A DNA stretch of 64,000 bases from Effrenium voratum (Eukaryota; Sar; Dinophyceae; Suessiales; Symbiodiniaceae): the NCBI GenBank assembly GCA_963377175.1, contig CAUJNA010003316.1, forward strand, positions 598,501 through 662,500. The letters run 5' to 3'. The stretch's first letter is position 1, and each line of letters opens with the position of its first letter. Both the position numbers and the translations under genes were made by a program. The notes beneath the pieces were generated by a model. It was given only the letters and a program-made list of their open reading frames with translations, had not been told where the DNA came from and ran no database searches. Positions 50,691 to 62,470 of this stretch are shown here, piece by piece.

Positions 50691-52720
50691 CCATTGTTTG
50701 AATGAAGCAACTTTGCCAGGGAACCCTCAAATCAATCCTGACTGCTGGCTTCGTGTTTCAACCATTGTTTGGATGGAGCAACGTTGCCGGGCCAGATTTG
50801 CAGATGATGAGACTTCAACCATTGTCAAATTGTTGTTTGGATGGAGCGACGTTCGGATGAGACGTCAATTGTCAATCATTGTTTGGTTGGATTGACTTTG
50901 CCAGGTCTGACTTTCAATCATTGTTTGGATGGAGCAATTTTTGCCGGGTCTGACTTTCAGATGACACTTCGACTTCAACCAATAATCTAATCTACCTGGA
51001 TGGAGCGACTTACTTTTGCTTCTCGGTTCAACCAAAGTCTGGATGGAACGACATATCGGCCTGACTTTCACTCGTTGAAAAAACATCGCGTCGTTTTCTT
51101 GCTTATGTCAACTGGGCTGTTCGTACATTCCCACACACATGTCACATGTTGGTCATATTCAGAAAGCATTCAAATGGAGGCCTCTCAGAGCAACATCCGG
51201 TATGTCATATATCATATTATATTTTGGCAACAGTGGTGACATTAAGCTTATCGGAATCTATGACTTTGTCGGATGCCGTGGTTTGTCATACATGTGGGCC
51301 AAATGTATGCCACATTTGGGGTACAATCATGTATTACCGTGATTTTGTGTTCGAAAATGCAGCATGCATTTGTCGAACCAACATGTAGCATGTTGGAATG
51401 TTGGATGCATGTCCTCTCAGAACAACACTGGCCCAAACATTGGCTTTACTCATTTATACTATAAACTTGAATGTTGGCAAATAGCACCAACAGTGGCGTG
51501 TTTGGGATTGTTTGACATGTTTGAGTCAACGTTCGCTGGTTTTCGATGATGCACACGAATTTTCATGACATCAACCCTTCTGTAGGGATTTGGGCTGGGG
51601 ATTTTAAGCAGCCGAGGGCCTAGGGCCAAGGGTTCTTATTGAGGCGGCTGCATAGGCTGCGTACGAGTTTTGACCTGTGAGCCCGGACTGGTCAGCTGTT
51701 CCTGGGACCCATAACGTAGCAAAGTCCAGTGTGTGTGTGTGTTCCGATCCCACGTTGTTTGATTCGATGGCTCAGCATTGGTTCGTCAATCTGAATATTT
51801 TGGGCTACGTGGCCCATGACGCAGAACATAGTCATTTGACAGCGTCAGGATGTGGCAACATCAGCATTTGAAATAGCAAGAGCATGTGTCAGCATCGTAA
51901 ATCAGCAAGTTCAGTGTTTGAACACGTGTCGGGCGCATTGAATGCTGACTTGAGGGCGGAAATCAATTATGCCCGGGAGTCAGTCGATGAAGTCAAGGCG
52001 GAGATCACAAATGCATATTTTCTGGTGTGGGGTAGGGTGATCGAGATGGAGCAGACACTGCGAGCTCAAGACGCAACGATTAAGAAGCTGAACCTGAAGG
52101 TGAAAGGCTTGAAGGGGCGAGCGCTGCGCCTTCAGCGCACCCTGGCCCAAGCCGCCTCATCCTGACCGTCGGCTTCTCGTTTCATTGTTTGGATGGAGCA
52201 ACTTTGCCATCAGGTTTCGCTTTTCAGCCATTGTCCATTGTTTGGATGGAGCAACTTTGCCGGGCATGAGACTTCAACGGCAACCATTGTTTGGATGGAG
52301 CGACTTTTGCCGGGCAGCTGTCGGCCTCGCGTTTCACTTTCAGATGATGAGACTTCAACCAACCACTGGTTCAACCACTGTTTGGATGGATGAGTCAGGA
52401 TGAGACTTCAATCGTCAATCATTGTTTGGTCGGACGTCTGACTTGCAATCATTCTTCTTGGATGGAGCGACTTTGCCTTTGCCGGGTCTGACCTTGCCGT
52501 TTCCCGTTCGAAGTGTGCGCGTGGGGCGTGCTGTGCTATCAGGCAGGCCTTTGCTGGCTGCGGCTTGCGGAGGGCTGCTCCTGCTCACCACAAAGGGGAT
52601 TGTGGGTGACTGAACAGTTCATGAACGCGTGTCAGGTTGGCACTCACATCCACCAATCAGATGTGACATTCAATCAATGTCTGGATGGACGATGGAGCGA
52701 CTGAAAGTCGACTTGGTCCG
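50690..52720 (+). repeat. Interspersed array of TTGTTTGGATGGAGCAACTTTGCC units
   Basis: The motif CATTGTTTGGATGGAGC, usually followed by (A/G)ACTTTGCCGGG and TCTGACTTTCA or GATGAGACTTCAACC, occurs about 15 times in two blocks (50690-51070 and 52180-52710). The candidate gene at 51884-52165 lies between the blocks. Confidence 0.85.
51884..52165 (+). CDS. Candidate small gene, coiled-coil protein
   Basis: ATG to TGA, 93 codons. GALNADLRAEINYARESVDE, VKAEITNAYFLVWGRVIEME, QTLRAQDATIKKLNLKVKGL and RALRLQRTLAQAASS form almost continuous amphipathic helix. Composition and codon use differ from the flanking array units. Could be intact or the last exon of a longer coiled-coil protein. Confidence 0.52.
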   Translation: MCQHRKSASSVFEHVSGALNADLRAEINYARESVDEVKAEITNAYFLVWGRVIEMEQTLRAQDATIKKLNLKVKGLKGRALRLQRTLAQAASS

Positions 52721-53980
52721 TTTGGCTTGCGCAAGTGAAACATCAGTCTAATTGTGAGGGTTTGTTTTTCAGGAGCGCGCATGGTCTTGGTTTGTGCTCC
52801 GACCTGAGGCTTGGACGAGGTGCTGTGTGAGGTCTACACGAGTGTTGTCTATTAGGTTTTGGGTCGTGGCGGCTTTTCGGCCTGTGCCCTTTTCCTGGTT
52901 CCCCTTTTGAGGGTTGACCCCAAACTCATACATATTTGTTGTGATTTTTTTGGACATGTTTGGGTTTCCCTGTTTTCTCAATCCCCTGTAGTTTCCCTGA
53001 AATTCCATGAAGACCAAAACATAACAATTCACAAAATCCCCGAAATGGAGTTGAGAAGAACAATAACTTTCCACGGCCATCCCAGAATATCAATTTTGAT
53101 GTCTGCACTTCTCATCACCCAAAGGCCGAGCAACCGTGATTTATGGCTGACGCTTGACTCACATTGTTGGCTCAGTGTGTTTCTTGGCTTGAGCATGACT
53201 TGTGGCTTCGTCAAGGTGTCTTGGTATGATGTGTCACAAGTTGTTGCTCAGGGATGTGGAGTAGACCATGCGGACCACGTGTGTTTGTGAAGTAACTAAG
53301 TTATTTGATGTCCTTTGATCGTGCACCAAATAGTTTTGCATGTGCGTAAGATGTCACTAAGTGTGACTGTTACTGTTACTGGATTCAAGACTATGGCGAT
53401 CGTGTATCAGGCTCGAGGCCAAGGGTCAAGAATCAAGAGCCTCAAGGACCAATGGACCAATGACCCAAGACTAGGACAAGGACTGGACCTGACCATGGAT
53501 GAAGCTAGAACATGATAATGTATTTCTGAGGTTTACACCGGGTTATTGATCGCGAAGTAACAAATAATGGTGACATCTTGAAACTGCTCAACGGTTGCCG
53601 TCAGGTAAAAAGATCGATTGGGGTGAGGAATACATTAAACAGAACACAAACAGGATGACTCAGGATGACCTATACAAAACCCCTTCTGAATTAATCAGTG
53701 GTTTCTATTTGTTTATTTATTACTTTCTTTTAGGGCTATCAAGGTTGACCGCAACCGGACTAGACTACAAGGGTTTGGGGGTCAATGATTGAGGTACTAT
53801 TATGAATGATGAAATGATGTGGATTGTTGCAGCTTTGTTTATCAAATGTGCTGACGAAAGGCAGGCTGCAGGCCCCTCATGGACACGGTGTGATTGATTC
53901 GCTGCGGACACCTCTTGAACGTAGTGCAATATGATTCTGGAAACATGCGTGTGGACAACGTCGAACTGTTTGGGAAATGC
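52721..53980. other. Non-coding or weakly coding stretch
   Basis: A 143-codon frame at 52859-53290 (for example VVSLKFHEDQNITIHKIPEM, ELRRTITFHGHPRISILMSA) is the only long one. Weak codon bias; I leave it as possible only. Confidence 0.4.
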
Positions 53981-53984
53981 ATGA

Positions 53985-54840
53985 ATGACACTATGTGCGT
54001 GTTACATATTGCAAAACGTTGCGCAAACGTATGCGGACATGGTGTGGCAACTCTGTGGAAACTGTGCGGAACATGGTGTGGATAAGATGTGGAAACTATA
54101 TGGACAATCTGCGGACGCTACGTGGAAACTACACGGAAACTTTGTGGACACATGTGACACATGTGTGGAAACTATGCGGAAACTTTGTGGACACATGTGT
54201 ACAAAATATGCGGAAACTTTGTGGACACATGTGTGGAAACTATGCGGAAACTTTGTGGACACATGTGTGGAAAAATGTGGAAATTCGTGCAAAAGTATAG
54301 AACAACTATCTATTTACATTAGTATTTCAAACAAAATGCAAACATTGTCTAACAGTGTCCACATGTGTTTGTCCACAAAGTGTCCGCATACTGTCCACAA
54401 AGTTTTCACACATGTGTCCACAAAGTTTCCGCATAGTTTCCACATCTGTCCACAAAGTTTCCACATAGTGTCCACACATGTGTCCACAAAGTTTCCACAC
54501 CTGTGTCCACAAAGTTTCCGCATAGTTTCCACATGTGTCCACAAAGTTTCCGCATAGTTTCCACACATGTGTCCACAAAGTTTCCACACATGTGTCCACA
54601 AAGTGTCCGCATAGTTTCCACATGTGTCCACAAAGTTTCCGCATAGTTTCCACACATGTGTGCACAAAGTTTCCACACATGTGTCGTTTCCGCATAGTTT
54701 CCACACATGTCCCCACAAAGTTTCCACACATGTGTCCACAGAATGTCCACACAGTGTTCATTGTCCACAAAGGTTTTTTCCACATATATGTCCACAAAGT
54801 TTCCACACCCTGTCCACACAGTTTATACTTTGTCCACACC
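53985..54840. repeat. Two oppositely oriented tandem arrays (inverted satellite)
   Basis: Left arm 54040-54290 has units GGAAACTATGCGGAAACTTT and GTGGACACATGTGT. Right arm 54357-54840 has the reverse complement, ACACATGTGTCCACAAAGTT and TCCGCATAGTTTCC, with a 65-bp AT-rich spacer. Units are about 31-36 bp. All long frames here (up to 206 codons on the - strand) are array artefacts. Confidence 0.93.
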
Positions 54841-55199
54841 GTATTTAAAAAAAAAAAGACCTTCATTGTTTCGTTCAAATTTGCGCGCGCGTCGCGCATG
54901 TCCTCGCTCCATGTTTGGCCCACACGGTCGGGGTAGGGGACTGTCATCGAGAGGGTGCGTTTACAAGGCCGGGTCTAGGCGCTCGCCCGCTAACCCCTAG
55001 ATCCCTGGAAATTGGCCCACGGTCCCAAGGGTTTTCAGTCAAGTGCCATGTAGGGGGCTAGCTCAGGCGTAGTGCGAACATCGGATTTACCCCCCTCCTC
55101 GCCAGAAGGTCCAGAAAATGCTTTGGGCATTTTTGGCTCTCAAAACAATAATTCCAGCCACTGTAATTATTTTGATGGTTTTTCTACTTCGCTGTAGCA

Positions 55200-56850
55200 T
55201 TGGGCAATCTCAAAGCACCTCAAAAGGCGTTGGGGCGTTGCTTGTTCTCCTTCCAGGCGTTAAGAGACCCATGTGACCTAAGCAAAAAACGTCTTTTTCC
55301 TGACCCCAAACTTGAGGTCCACAGAGGGGCGTCGTTTGGTCTCTTTTCATTAAGAGCCCCATATGACCTAGGCAAAACAAACGTTTTTTTCATTACCCCA
55401 AATTCGAGGCACCCTCTCCTTCCACGTGTTAAGCGCCCCATGTGACCTAAGCAAAAAAACTTTTTTCCTAACCCCAAGTTCAAGGCAATTCAGAGGGGCG
55501 TTGTTTGTTCTCCTTCCACAGGGGTGTTGCTTGTTCTCCTTCCAGGCGCTTAGAGACCAATGTGACCTAGGCAAAAAGACGTCTTTTTGCTGTCCCCAAA
55601 CTTGAGGTACCCTGCAGCCAGCCTCAGAGGGGTGTCGTTTAGTCTTTATTCACTTGTAAATGCTCCACATGACCTAGGCAAAAAGACGTCTTTTTCCTTG
55701 CCCTAAAACCGAGGCCAAATTCAAGGCACCTCAAAAAGGCGTTGGGGCGTTGCTTGTTCTCTTTCCAGGCGTTAAGAAACCCATGTGACCTAAGCAAAAA
55801 ATCGTTTTTTCCTGACCCCAAACTTGAGGTCCACAGAGGGGTGTCGTTTTGTCTTTTTTCACTTGTTAAGAGCCCCATATGACCTAGGCAAAAGAAAACG
55901 TTTTTTTCATTACCCCAAATTCGAGGCACCCTCTCCTTCCACGTGTTAAGTGCCCCATGTGACCTAGGCAAAAAAACGTCTTTTTCCTTACCCCAAATTC
56001 AAGGCAATTCAAAAGGGCGTTGGTTGTTCTCCTTCCACAGGGGTGTTGCTTGTTCTCCTTCCAGGCGTTAAGAGACCCATGTGACCCAGGCAAAAAGACG
56101 TCTTTTTCCTGACCCCAAACTTGACCTGCAGCCGACCTCACAAAAGCGTCGTTTGCAATCGTCTTTTTCCTTACCCCAAATTCGAGGCACTTTGCAGCCG
56201 ACGTCAGAGGGGCGTTGTTCAAAAGGATGTCTTGTTCCCGGCCCCAAATTAGAGGCATTAAGAGCCCCACGTGACATCAGCCATAACAGGGGACTGTCCA
56301 CTGGCGTTGGCGGATCACGTAGCGCTTTCAATATCGCTTTGCAAACAAAACATGATGGTCCATGGTTGTAAACCGGTCCCACAACAGGCACCCCAAATTT
56401 AGGAGGCCCACCTCAAAAAAATGAATCTCTGCGGAGTCATCATTTCAGAGAAGCATTGCCCGATACTATACTGACATAGTATCCCGAAAGTATAAAAAGT
56501 AAAGTAGTATTGCCCTTCGGCCTTGAATTTAGGGTAAGGAAAGAAACGGCTTTTTGCCTAGGTCATGTGGGGCTCTTAACAAGTGAGAAGAGACCAAACG
56601 ACGCCTTTCTGAGGTTGGCTGCAGGGTACCTCAAGTTTGGGGTCAGGAAAAAGACGTCTTTTTGCCTAAGTCACTGGGTCTCTTAACGCCTGGAAGGAGA
56701 ACAAGCAACGCCCCTGTGGAAGGAGAACAAACAACGCCCCTCTGACGCCTTGAATTTGGGATAAGGAAAAAAACGTTTTGTTGCCTAGGTCACATGGGGC
56801 TCTGCCTCGAATTTGGGGTAAGGAAAAAATGCTTTTTGCCTCGGTCACAT
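55200..56850. repeat. Inverted pair of complex arrays (CCCATGTGACCTAGGCAAAAA units)
   Basis: From 55200 to 56270, about eight units with GTTAAGAGACCCATGTGACC, TAGGCAAAAAGACGTC, TTTTTCCTGACCCCAAACTT and a variable AGAGGGGCGTTGTTTGTTCTCCTTCC part. From 56520 to 56850 the same unit is inverted (GCCTAGGTCACATGGGGCTC). Spacer 56275-56515 is unrelated. Confidence 0.9.
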
Positions 56851-57172
56851 GGGTCCCTTAACGAGAATGAAAACAACGAAAGTGTATAAAAGCAAGGCCC
56901 CATGCTTTTGTAAGTACAACAAGGCCTTCTTTACACTTTCCTGTTTTTCATGTCCCAGTGCTGAGGATGCTGGAAATGCAAGGGATGCAACCACACAACT
57001 TACAGGAACAAACCCAAAAGATTTTAAGACTTTCAGACACGCAACACTGACCAAACACAGAAAATACCAGAGATGTGGGGAATGCTGGGAATGCAGCCGG
57101 CTAGCCACAAAAAAGAGCAAAAAACCGGTTTCTGGATATTTCCCAAAAGCAACCATCAAAAACCGATACTAG
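56849..57172 (+). CDS. Possible small gene, Cys/Lys-rich protein
   Basis: 107-codon frame to TAG beginning inside the array end. APCFCKYNKAFFTLSCFSCP, KDFKTFRHATLTKHRKYQRC, GECWECSRLATKKSKKPVSG. Four or more Cys pairs and many Lys suggest a small zinc-binding protein. The - strand is also open (hydrophobic), so evidence is limited. Confidence 0.38.
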   Translation: MGPLTRMKTTKVYKSKAPCFCKYNKAFFTLSCFSCPSAEDAGNARDATTQLTGTNPKDFKTFRHATLTKHRKYQRCGECWECSRLATKKSKKPVSGYFPKATIKNRY

Positions 57173-57229
57173 CAACCCCCCTCAAATACCCTAAAAATAG
57201 ACTTCCAAAAGCACGATAAGGCAATCCTG

Positions 57230-57478
57230 ATGCTGGGGATGCAGATTCTGCGAGTGTCTGGGACAGATTTGAGACTGTTAGACTTGATAGAGTTAGATTA
57301 TGGTTCTGCCGATGCTGTTTCCGCCCTGCCCGTCGCCAAGACAACATTCACGTTTCCGTTAAAGGGGGGGTTAGCAAACTGGGTTGTTTTGGTATTCCAA
57401 AAGGCTTCCTGGCTTATTTTGGCTTCATTGGGGTTAGTTGGGGGTGCTTGGTTGCTTGCGGCTCGCTGCGGGGGCTGA
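57230..57478 (+). CDS. Possible small ORF with hydrophobic C-terminal segment
   Basis: MLGMQILRVSGTDLRLLDLI, then LDYGSADAVSALPVAKTTFT, then a 20-residue hydrophobic stretch near WLILASLGLVGGAWLLAARC. Could be a tail-anchored protein or chance. Confidence 0.32.
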   Translation: MLGMQILRVSGTDLRLLDLIELDYGSADAVSALPVAKTTFTFPLKGGLANWVVLVFQKASWLILASLGLVGGAWLLAARCGG

Positions 57479-57599
57479 AACAGTCGTTCGTTTCTTGCTC
57501 CAGTGCGCCGCATCGGCTTGTCACCACCTCATTTTCATGTGAGTGATCCACCTTCCCTACATGATCGTGTTTGTTTGGAGCACTGCAAAAGCGTTCCGC

Positions 57600-58950
57600 T
57601 CTCGCGTTTAGTTTCGGCTATTTGGGGAGAATGATAAGTCCCTTTGAGCGAATTCTTGATCCCGGTGGTTTCCCTTATTGCAGTGGTGGCCCACTGCGCA
57701 TCATTACCGATTAGGATTAAGGATTCCCCATTTTGAACAATCCAGTTTGGGGAGGGTGTTGACAGTGTTGACAGATTTGACCCAACGAGCAACCGACAAA
57801 ACAAACCAGGTATTCTTATTCGACTGTTGGTTTTGGGGGAATTTTGACATATGTGACATGTAACCAAATAGGGGACTGTTCTTTACATAATGATGGCTTG
57901 TTGTGTTCTGTGTGAATCTGTCTAACGAATTATTGATCCTTAACCCAGGTGGCTTAGATGGGGGCTTCCCTTGTTGCAGTGGGTGCCCACTGCTTATTAC
58001 CGAGTATTCCCATTTTGAACAACCCAGTTTGGGGAGGGTGTTGACAGAGTTGACCCAACATCGCAAGCAACAGACAAGATGATGGGTATTCAATTGTTGG
58101 TTTTGAAAGGAAATTTGACAAGTACCAAAATAGGCAGGGGACTGCTCTTTACAAGAATCGCCTGATAGCTTGTTGTGTTCCCTGTGTATCTGTCGAGACA
58201 GCTCTTGATTCTTAAGCCAGATGGTCCGTGGTGGCCGCGCATTACCGATGAGGATTAAGGCTTCCGCATTCTGAATAATCCAGTTTGGGGAGGGCGTTGA
58301 CAGTTTTGACCCAACACCGCGAGCAACCGACAAAAATGATTGATAGTCGACTCAGTCAACTGTTGGTTTCGGGAAAAATTTGAAATAAATATATATATAT
58401 ATGTTTATACCAAAATCGGGGACTGCTCTTTACATGATGTTTTATAGCTAGTAGCTTGTTGTGTTCCGCGTGAATCTGTCTAACGAATTCTTGATCCTTT
58501 CTCCAAATGGTGGTTTCCATTTCTGCGGTGGTGGCCCACTGCGAACTATCAAGGATTCCACATTTTGAACAACCCAGTTTGGGGAGGGTGTTAACAGTGT
58601 CGACCCAATATTGCGAGCGACCGACAAAATGTTTGGTATTCGATTGTTTTTTGGAGGAGTTTTGACACATAAACCAATAGGCGACTGATGTTTTTACACG
58701 AAAGCTTGTTGTGTTCCGTGTGAATCCTTTGAAATAATTCGTGATCCTTAATTCATGATGGTGATGGTGGTTTCCGAACTCCCTTATTGCAGTGGTGGCC
58801 CACTGCGCATTACCGATTCAAGTTTAAAGGGTTCCGACAGATTTCACCCAACATTGCGAGCAACCGACAAAATGATTGGTATTCGCCTGTTGGGAATGTT
58901 AACATATACCAAAATAGGGGACTGCTCTTCATTACAGCTGATAGCTTGGT
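57600..58950 (+). repeat. Tandem array, unit about 250-280 bp, 5 copies
   Basis: Each unit has AGCTTGTTGTGTTCCGTGTG, AATCTGTCTAACGAATTC, TTGCAGTGGTGGCCCACTGC, GAACAACCCAGTTTGGGGAG, GGTGTTGACAGTGTTGACCC, GCGAGCAACCGACAAAATGA and AATAGGGGACTGCTCTTTAC in the same order. The last unit is internally deleted. Frames inside are artefacts. Confidence 0.93.
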
Positions 58951-59029
58951 CTGTTCCGTAAAGACTTAGACTAAGCTGCTAACTCGGCTAAGACTTCTTG
59001 AAACCTTTGGACCCTTGATCATAGACTGT

Positions 59030-60640
59030 GGACCACCCTTAGCCTCTAAGCCTAAGCCTAAGCCTTAGACCTCAAGACCACAGCGCGCAGGGCGGGCCGA
59101 CGACCCGGCGCGCCGGGCTGTAGGCTATTCCTGTCCAGTCCTTGTACAAACATCTGCCGGGATCGTTACGCCTGTAACAGAGAAGTGACCCATTATCCGC
59201 TGCCTCTCTCTCTCACCGCACCAAGCCATAGAATAGAGGCTTGGAGGTCATCTTTCTTCCTTCTCTCCGTCTCCTCCCTTTCATTGACGGAGAGAATCCT
59301 GAAGGTAACAAATAATCCTGGAAATCGAGGGAGATGTCGTAAGTTGTCTTTATGAGAATGCTTTTCCTTTTCTTTCCTATTCACTCGATTCAACGATTTT
59401 ATAATTGAAGCCCTTAGATTCTAAACTCTAGACATTCTACCTCATGGCCCCGGCGCGCCGGGCGCCGGTGCCCGGCGCGCCGGGCGCCGGCGCGGTTTGC
59501 GGCCCGGCGCGCCGAGCGCTAGACTCGTCCGCGTTGCGACAAACTTTCGACGCAGAGAATGCGCCCTGAGCCTATGTGCTAGACTACGATTAAATAACGT
59601 TGAGCCATGTGTTGCCATGTATCGTAGACTATGGACTGTCGTGCTTTGAGTGTAAGGTCGTTAAGGCATGAGTGAAATGAAACTATCTTACGCTTTAAAG
59701 AAGACTCCATTAACGCGCAATTCGAATGCGAGGACTTGACCTCCATCCAATCTCCATCTCCGCCCCGCTGTCCATCCTGCGGAACAGGCTGCTCCGCAGA
59801 AGAGCCACAGCAGAGGCGGTGCCTTGTCCATTGGGCCACTGGTGCAGCCATGCAACAGTGTTCCCCAAAAAGCGCTCCACTTTTCATGCGACTTTTTTAA
59901 GCGCATCCGAAAGGCAATCCAATAGAGGGGAGGAAAGACTGGATGTCAGATCTCTTTTAAACTTCAAACTTGAAACTACTCTCACATCTTGCACCTCAGG
60001 ACCCCACAGCCCGGCGCGCCGGGCTGCAGACTAGTTCGTGCTTCGATACACGTTCGCAGCACACAGTACGCATGAAATTATTTATAGGTTGTAATATCTT
60101 ATTCAACTGTATCCGATAAAGCGCAATTACTTAATATTGATATATATATATATAATCGAAATTATAAACGTATATATATATATATGTATATTCCGTGTGC
60201 TGTGGAGTGTCGTGTAGACCCCGGCGCGCGCCGGGTGCTGGCGGAGCTTGCGTACCGGCGCGCTGGGCGATAGATTGCATGCGTTTTGTTAAAACGCCCG
60301 CGGTACCATGTATTAAGAGTATTGTTAGCCCACGATTATAAAATGTTGAACCAGATATTGTATATAATCGAATTGTCGTGGTTCAAGCGTTCAAGCGTTG
60401 GCAGATTGCGGCCCGGCGCGCCGGGCGCTGGACTTGTATGTGCTTCGTTTATAAAACTACTCGTTTCTGAAGCGTTAGAGTTCAAGCGATTTTACACTCT
60501 AGACTCTAGACTCTATTTTGTATTTATAAGTTATAAGTTATACTATACTATACATATAAGTTTTAGGTGTAAAGTTATACATAAGGATCCGGGCCCGGCG
60601 CGCCGGGCTCTAGATCTTTCCCACCTCTTACTAAATTGCA
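59030..60640. repeat. Field of GC-rich palindromes (CCCGGCGCGCCGGGC) in AT-rich DNA
   Basis: The perfect palindrome CCCGGCGCGCCGGG or a near copy occurs at about 59104, 59450, 59470, 59503, 60010, 60220 (variant), 60254 (variant), 60411 and 60595. Several are followed by GCTRGACT and GTGCTTCG or GCGTTTTG-like sequence, so the repeat is larger than the palindrome. The surrounding DNA is AT-rich with TA runs at 60138 and 60170. Confidence 0.85.
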
Positions 60641-61388
60641 GTATTATTGTTGCCAAGTGTCTAAGAGTTTCCGTGAGTTGCGCTGAGTGTTGCTTTAAAT
60701 CATTTCCTTTGTTGGCACCGAGGTGACCGAGGCGGGTGGCTGGCTGGTGCTTGTGATGTTGCAACGGCCACTGCAGCACGTGCTTATTTGATTTTGACTT
60801 GACTTGTGTGTGTGATAGTCATATATCATAAATATGCGCAGGTTACATGTGAGGTCGTTGAACAGCTGATTGGATCTTCTGAGGGTTCAAGCGCCATTCA
60901 TTCGTACATCAACCAGCTTTTTTCTGGCATTTTTGACAGCCTTTGAGGTTCTTTGTCCTGTAGGCAGGCAAACAGGGCGAATGGACACTGACACTGACAT
61001 GTTGACTGGACGTTTGTCATTTGCATGTCATCATGTTCATGTAAAATGTAGTTTCAGACTACGCTTTGCTTGCTCTCCACTTGTGCTTCAACCTGTGGAA
61101 GCCATGAGGTCAGTGCCTCATTTTCATTTGCAGACTGCTGGCCCTAGTCGCACCACCTCGCCAAGCTAAGGTGATTCCTAAAATGACGTGATTGTCAGAT
61201 TGTTGTTGAGCCACGTATGGACGGGCCCAACGTCCATGATGTAGTTTTCTGAGTTTCAGTCTATCAGTCTGTGAGTCCATGAGTCCACGGGCAGTATCAG
61301 TATAGACAACGATAGACATAGACAGTCTATGATGGAGTCTTATACGAGTTCTTGATGCATGCTTGATTGCTGCCTGCTTGCCTGCTGA
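60640..61388. other. Non-coding stretch
   Basis: Frames at 60286-60726 and 60870-61169 lack coding character. AGTCTATGAT / ATAGACAGTC motifs near 61300 are minor. Confidence 0.4.
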
Positions 61389-61757
61389 GGCAAGATCGCG
61401 GTCTCAGGCAGCACTTTGGTTGGCGTGCTCCGCAATCCCAAGCACGGCGAGCCCCCGGGCACCACTCGGATCGAGGACTTTCGCCGCAGCTTCGGGAGCA
61501 AGGTCACCAACCGCAAGGACGCCAGCCGCAAGGCAAACGCAAGGCTGCCGATGAGTGGGACGACTTTTTCGACTTCGGCATCACTGTCAAGACTGGCGAA
61601 GGTCCGGCGGATGGTAAGCCCAAGGCGAAAGGGGAAAGCCAAGGCCAAGGCAGCGCCGCGCGATGATGATGGGGGGCCATCAGTGAAGAAGGACGCCAAG
61701 CCAAAGAAGCCGCCGCCGGGCGCTTGGCGTCGTGGCGTTGGATTGATTGTACGATAG
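61389..61757 (+). pseudogene. Gene end with two compensating frame changes, Lys/Pro-rich protein
   Basis: GC3-biased. Frame 1 reads STLVGVLRNPKHGEPPGTTR and IEDFRRSFGSKVTNRKDASR. Near 61540 the coding signal moves to another frame (AADEWDDFFDFGITVKTGEG). Near 61620 it returns to frame 1 (KAKAKAAPRDDDGGPSVKKD, KKPPPGAWRRGVGLIVR, TAG). Either two indels or tiny introns explain it. Basic, disordered tail. Family not recognised. Confidence 0.47.
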
Positions 61758-62099
61758 TAGGAGCCGGTGGTCAAGATAGTGGCAGTGGTCTCATCAGCCC
61801 TTCTCTGGACTGAGAAAGTACAACGTTGGTTGACACTGGTGTGACTTTTTCACTGGATTCTTTTTTCAGTTTAAAAGTTTTTCCTCAGATTGTGCCAGTC
61901 ACACAGTCAAACGCCGAAACTGACCCACGTCAAAACTCAGTGTCACGTGTTTGCGTGACTGTGTGTGTGTGTTCCTCAGCTCCTCCTTAGCGTAGGCCCT
62001 TGTGAAAGCCTGTAGCAGTCGCTGTGTCACGCACACCAGAGAACCCACCGTGTCACGCATACCGCGTGCACTTCAACCATAGTTTGACAGGGCCCAGCG

Positions 62100-62470
62100 C
62101 CGCAACACGCGTGGAAACATGTGCGTTTCAAGCCTCAAAATGCTCCCACAAAGTGTGGAAAATTGTCCAAAAACATGTGGACATATGTGTGTTTATTTTT
62201 TCGAGATGTTCTTATAACATGTGGAAAATGCCCAAATACGTGTGGAAACATGTGTGTTTCAAGCCCCGAGATGCTCCCACAACATGTGGATAAATACCCA
62301 AATACATGTGGAAACATGTGTGTTTCAAGCCTCAAAATGCTCCCACAACATGTGGGAAAGTGCCCAAATGCATGTGGAAACATGTGTGTTTCAAGCTTCA
62401 AAGGATGTGGACAACTGCCCGAACACACGTGGAAACACGTGTGTGTTTCAAGCCTGAAACAGCTCCCAAA
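62100..62470 (+). repeat. Tandem array, unit about 62-66 bp, about 5 copies
   Basis: GTGGAAACATGTGTGTTTCA, AGCCTCAAAATGCTCCCACA and ACATGTGGAAAATGCCCAAA repeat. Its GTGGAAAC and ACATGTG words recall the array at 54 kb. Confidence 0.9.

Noticed and set aside
54327..54947. 206-codon - strand frame rich in ETLWTHVWKLCGN
   Set aside because: Pure tandem-array translation; the opposite strand is equally open.
59030..59070. CTAAGCCTAAGCCTAAGCC, telomere-like
   Set aside because: Three short units only, and not the TTTAGGG-type repeat expected of algae.
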